Positions 60,625 through 64,000 of a stretch of 64,000 nt of DNA are shown here, one piece after another. The notes beneath the pieces are model-generated. The model was not told the origin of the DNA, searched no databases, and was given only the letters and a program-made list of their open reading frames with translations. Made by a program: the position numbers and the translations under genes. Within the stretch, counting starts at the first letter, position 1. Each line of letters opens with the position of its first letter. Origin of the DNA: FEN-1139 sp038207155 (lineage in GTDB: Bacteria > Myxococcota_A > Polyangia > Polyangiales > Polyangiaceae); the NCBI GenBank assembly GCA_038207155.1, contig JBBRAB010000017.1:1-64000 (forward strand), read 5' to 3'.

Positions 60625-63600
60625 GAGTAGTTGAGCTTCCAGGTGCGAAGTTGAGGCGACAGGTTACCCGCCGAGGAAGGATGAAGCTGCACCTCGAGCT
60701 CGAGATACTGGCCGATACCGGTGTCGCCGTGCAGGGCTTCGTAGAGGTTGACCGGGCAGGGCGAGGGACCGCCGAGTGAACAACGCTCGGTGTCGTTGGC
60801 GCGTGATGCCGTGATCAAATCCACGAAGGTTGCCGACGGGAGCGCCGCTTCGCTGTTGGCCGTGCGCGCGCGCATGACGATGTTCGAGTCCCCCGGGGTA
60901 CGCGCATCGTAGGTGAAGAACGTCCAGATCGGACTCGCGTCGTCGGGACATTGTCCTTCGTAGACGCGCTTCACGGTGGTGCCGGTGAACGACGCGCGGC
61001 AGGGCATTTCGACCTGCAGTTCCGCGCGCGGATCGCGCTGCAGCCGCTGACAGGTGGACGGACACAGGGTCAATCGCGTTGGATTGGCCGCGTCGAAGTA
61101 CCAGCCCTCGCCACAATCGCCGGCACTCGCGACTGCAGTCAAACCATCCCGGGTAGCGCCGGACTGCAGGAGCACCGAGGTCAGACTCGGTTCCGAGAAC
61201 TGTGAGTCTGGCAGTGGGAAGCTGCACTTGACGCGCTGCTCGGTGATCGTCCCGAGGGCATCGAGCAGCTCGGTGGAAGTCCCGCCATCGAGCTGTGAAA
61301 TGTGAAGACCCTGTCTCGTGCCGCCCGCCAATGCCACTTGGTCGATCAGGTCTGGATCGCCACCGGGAAGTCCGACGACGTACGTCAACACGCCGTCATG
61401 CTCGTAGGCCTCGCGTGCTCGCGCGGCAAGCTCGTCGCTGGACGTGTTGCAACGACTCCGGATGCCCTTGGTGACCAGTACGACGGCCGTCAGCTCCTGA
61501 GGATGGGCCTGCGCCACCTGACTCCCCCACAGGAGTGCACCGTCGAGGGCGGCGTAGAGCGGCGAAGAGCCGCCGGCAGTCTTGCCGGCAACGGAGGACA
61601 GGAGTGCGGTGGCCTGCGCTCCGCTGCTGCTGCCCGAAAGAGTACCGAGCGCAACCAGCGGTGAGGCGCAGGCGGCCTCATCACAGGCGGCGACATTGCA
61701 GCCCCAACTGGGCGTGTCATCGGGGAAGAACCGAAGCGCGACGCTCTGATCTTTGACTGTTGGGCTCGTGACGAAATCCGCTAGCGCCAGCTTAGTGCTC
61801 TCAAAGGCGGGGCCATCCATGCTGGCGGAGCGATCGATCATCAGGAGCAGATTGGAGTGGCGCGAACGGGCGATGCTCGTGATGCCAGAACAGTCTGGCG
61901 GGGCGCAGCGGTTGCCAGTGGCAGACATGCCCCAGTTGTCACTGACGACGCACTCGCCGGCTTGGCTCGCCGAGTTGACGAAGATGTCGACGGCTGTGGT
62001 CGTCGTGATACAGCCGTCGAGTGAGATGCAGCTGCCCGGCGGTATCGTCGCCGTGGTCGTGCAGTGCCGGGTGGCCTGGCTGGCGTCGGGATTGGCGCGA
62101 CCGAACTCGCCGGAGCCCGCAGCAAACAGCATCACGTCAAGGCCCGCGGGTGCAGGCACCGTTCCGTGGTTGCAGAGCGGCAGGGTCGTCTCACAGGGCA
62201 CACCCACCGCGACGTCCCAGCTCGCGCACGCGCTGGTCTGTCCAGGGAGCCAGGGTTGGCAGACGCCTTCTTCCGGGACGTCGTCCTGCGGTGAGCAGCT
62301 GGCCTGGCAACTCGTTGCCACCGCAGCCACGCAGGTTTGAGTCCATTGGCGCGCGCCGACCGCAGGTCCCTCACACCAAGAGGGCAACGTGTCGCCGCAG
62401 TACTGGTCGTTCCAGTGCCCTCCGGCGTAGCGCTCACCGCAGTGCTCGCGTCCCGCCTGATTATTGGGCTCGCCGTAGTTCCAATCAAAGTACCAAGGCG
62501 GCGAGCCGTCGACCCAGCGAAAGTCTCCGCTGCCCGTGTCGTCACGTAGCCCCATCCAAATCGCCGACGTCTCGTGCTGGCCGACGAAGCGATCCTCTTG
62601 CGGCGAGTTGGGCGTGACCAGATCCCAGTCCGCACCGCGGGCTTGGCAGGCAGCGCGCGCCCCGTCCCAACTATTGGCGCTGGTCTGTCGAAAGTAACAG
62701 CGATCTCGATCGGGACCGAGCAGCTCGTCGGGGGCGCAGGGGCAGGTGCGTCCGCAGCTGGTCTGCACCATCGCGACGCAGGTCGAGTCCCAGCTGCCGT
62801 TGCAACAGCTGGGTCGAGCCGCACAGATCGTGGCCGCGCAACTGTCACAACTCCCCGCAAGCGGCACGCCGGTCTCGCAGAGCTCGTGCTCGCAGGTGTC
62901 GGGGCGCTCGGTGCAACACTCGGGATGGCTGGCGCAAACCTTAGCGACGCAGGGATCGCAGCCCTGAGCGAGCGGTCCGCCCGCGCGGCACTTGGAGTGG
63001 CCGCAACCGGGTTGCGTCGCAACCTCAGCGCAATGGTGGTTCATCTGGCACTGCTCGCCGAGCTGGCAAGGTTGTCCCAGAGCCCGCGCTAGGCGCGACG
63101 GCGGGAAGTCCTCGAGTGCGCCGCCGGGCCAGGGGGCGGCCAGGCCCCCGTCAGCCACAAGTCCGCCTGCGGGCTCCTCGGAGACGAGGTGACAGGTGGG
63201 ATCGCAAGGCATCGAGGGCCCGCAGGGTTGCCCCGGCACGAAGGCGGCACCCGGGCGCAGCGGACTGAGCCCAGCCGTGAGGTTGACGCCCGCTGGTTTT
63301 CCGTCTCCCGGTTGCGCTTCGCAGGCCGACCAGCGTCCCGCATTACAATGCTGTTTGCCCTGAAAGCAGCTGAGCACAGCGCCCTGTCGCGGAAGCTGTT
63401 CGTGACAATCGCGCACGCTCCCTTCCTGGCAGCGCAGGTCTCCGTTGAGCAGGGCGGCTGGCTCCCCTTGGCCGCTGCGCGTTGGCGCAAGGGCTTCGCG
63501 GGACTCAGTCTCGCAGCCCAGAGTGAGGCCACAGAGCGCCAGTACCCATGGAACCTGGGCGCGTGATGCTCGCCAGAGCCGCTGCAGAGTCGTGCCCTCG

Positions 63601-63662
63601 ACGGCAGCAGGGCGTACCGGCGAGAGTCGGAACTCGTGCTCGCAGCTGGAAGGGCGGTTCAT
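60606..63662 (-). CDS. Surface lipoprotein with C-type lectin and VWA domains
   Basis: This 1018-aa predicted lipoprotein starts at ATG 63662, giving a signal that ends LALCGLTLGC. The front part carries Cys-rich repeats CDPCVAKVCASHPECC and CDSCAATICAARPSCC, then SWDSTC. A C-type lectin-like domain (about 325-440) has DRCYFRQTSANSWDGARAAC, WMGLRD, GEPNN and HWNDQYC, including the EPN carbohydrate motif. A von Willebrand A domain (about 590-785) has MIDAS DRSAS in LLMIDRSASMDG. The C-terminal part is beta rich. It should act as an adhesin or lectin on the envelope, coupled to the next lipoprotein gene. Confidence 0.85.
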   Translation of the reverse strand: MNRPSSCEHEFRLSPVRPAAVEGTTLQRLWRASRAQVPWVLALCGLTLGCETESREALAPTRSGQGEPAALLNGDLRCQEGSVRDCHEQLPRQGAVLSCFQGKQHCNAGRWSACEAQPGDGKPAGVNLTAGLSPLRPGAAFVPGQPCGPSMPCDPTCHLVSEEPAGGLVADGGLAAPWPGGALEDFPPSRLARALGQPCQLGEQCQMNHHCAEVATQPGCGHSKCRAGGPLAQGCDPCVAKVCASHPECCTERPDTCEHELCETGVPLAGSCDSCAATICAARPSCCNGSWDSTCVAMVQTSCGRTCPCAPDELLGPDRDRCYFRQTSANSWDGARAACQARGADWDLVTPNSPQEDRFVGQHETSAIWMGLRDDTGSGDFRWVDGSPPWYFDWNYGEPNNQAGREHCGERYAGGHWNDQYCGDTLPSWCEGPAVGARQWTQTCVAAVATSCQASCSPQDDVPEEGVCQPWLPGQTSACASWDVAVGVPCETTLPLCNHGTVPAPAGLDVMLFAAGSGEFGRANPDASQATRHCTTTATIPPGSCISLDGCITTTTAVDIFVNSASQAGECVVSDNWGMSATGNRCAPPDCSGITSIARSRHSNLLLMIDRSASMDGPAFESTKLALADFVTSPTVKDQSVALRFFPDDTPSWGCNVAACDEAACASPLVALGTLSGSSSGAQATALLSSVAGKTAGGSSPLYAALDGALLWGSQVAQAHPQELTAVVLVTKGIRSRCNTSSDELAARAREAYEHDGVLTYVVGLPGGDPDLIDQVALAGGTRQGLHISQLDGGTSTELLDALGTITEQRVKCSFPLPDSQFSEPSLTSVLLQSGATRDGLTAVASAGDCGEGWYFDAANPTRLTLCPSTCQRLQRDPRAELQVEMPCRASFTGTTVKRVYEGQCPDDASPIWTFFTYDARTPGDSNIVMRARTANSEAALPSATFVDLITASRANDTERCSLGGPSPCPVNLYEALHGDTGIGQYLELEVQLHPSSAGNLSPQLRTWKLNYSCPASK

Positions 63663-64000
63663 GGGGCTCGTCTCAGTGGTGGTGCCGTGACGTCGAGTGG
63701 ACCTCACCCGCAAAGTCGGGGAAGGCTCCGGAGTGTTTCCGCTCCGACGCACCCCGGGGCCAGAGGTGCGCGGGTAGCCTAGCCGTAAGTCCCTCAGAGG
63801 AAAGATAGGGAAAGCCCCCATTATTCAGTTCCTTCCCGGGGCGACACTCAGTCCGTCGCCCGGAGTTCTGCTGCCGGCAGAATTCGAGCGTCCGCCCGCT
63901 AACCAGCCCCCAGAACTTGGGCAAAGAGCCAAGGGGGCGGGCGCAGGTCGGTGGGTCGAACTCTGGTTCCCCAGGTGACAGCTCTGCGGAGCGGCCGTGA
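63663..64000. other. Upstream region without a recognised gene
   Basis: These 338 bp hold the presumed promoter of the two-gene lipoprotein operon. TTCTGC...GCAGAA (63870-63886) is a small dyad. No clear coding start or RNA gene is seen, and any gene at the right edge is cut off. Confidence 0.5.

Noticed and set aside
63673..63924. 83-codon open frame on the minus strand
   Set aside because: It overlaps the presumed promoter and leader of the lectin/VWA gene and has no protein-like features.

Overview
The window is GC-rich chromosomal DNA. It most likely comes from a myxobacterium-like member of the Myxococcota (Polyangia type). This is inferred from gene content only: many Gly/Ala/Ser-rich lipoproteins, FHA-domain proteins without enzymatic domains, a DUF4215-type Cys-rich repeat, a VWA plus C-type-lectin lipoprotein, and a large Cys-repeat surface protein, all mixed with ordinary housekeeping genes (thrS, eno, cysE, rlmN, NAD kinase).

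Layout. 0-1.5 kb is mobile-element debris: the tail of an IstB-like ATPase, a TniB/ExeA-type AAA ATPase whose usual start codon looks lost, and a 25-nt 3' piece of a tRNA/tmRNA gene with no body. 1.6-4.0 kb holds an ABC-F ATPase and a YkgJ-type Cys-cluster protein. 4-10 kb holds two divergent lipoprotein loci: a TolB-like propeller with one CxxCH motif, and a GH8 glycoside hydrolase lipoprotein followed by a small Cys-rich lipoprotein. A 3 x 50 bp tandem repeat lies between them. 10-17.9 kb is a signalling region: class II amidotransferase, an FHA-wHTH protein, an FHA protein next to an acyl-carrier-like small protein, HAD phosphatase, hybrid histidine kinase and PAP2 phosphatase.

18-31.5 kb is a LacI-type regulator followed by an envelope glycan or lipid-linked-sugar locus: a DUF2079 membrane protein, two LPG-synthase-TM (flippase-like) proteins flanking a polyprenol-phosphate mannose synthase-like enzyme, two large polytopic proteins, two GtrB/ArnC-like GT2 enzymes and a methyltransferase. 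31.6-37.8 kb carries a small rod-like protein, a CoA-disulfide-reductase/rhodanese fusion, an alpha/beta hydrolase and a 1004-aa FHA-TM-PKD protein. 37.9-40.5 kb is a decayed patch with two frameshifted lipoprotein genes, a perfect 19-bp palindrome and an almost gene-free 690 bp. 40.5-43.4 kb is a 947-aa lipoprotein with 16 Cys-rich repeats.

43.4-49.2 kb holds thrS, a HAD hydrolase, a PanE-like protein, rlmN and an MBL hydrolase. 49.2-54.3 kb is a tightly overlapping DUF2760-Hsp70-Hsp70 operon. 54.3-59.3 kb holds Nif3-like, cysE, Nudix-NAD kinase and eno. 59.5-63.7 kb holds two overlapping surface lipoproteins.

No CRISPR array, complete tRNA, rRNA operon or complete prophage was seen. The best candidates for under-described systems are the glycan locus, the paired-Hsp70 operon and the FHA/ACP-like pair. 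All functions are inferred from sequence.
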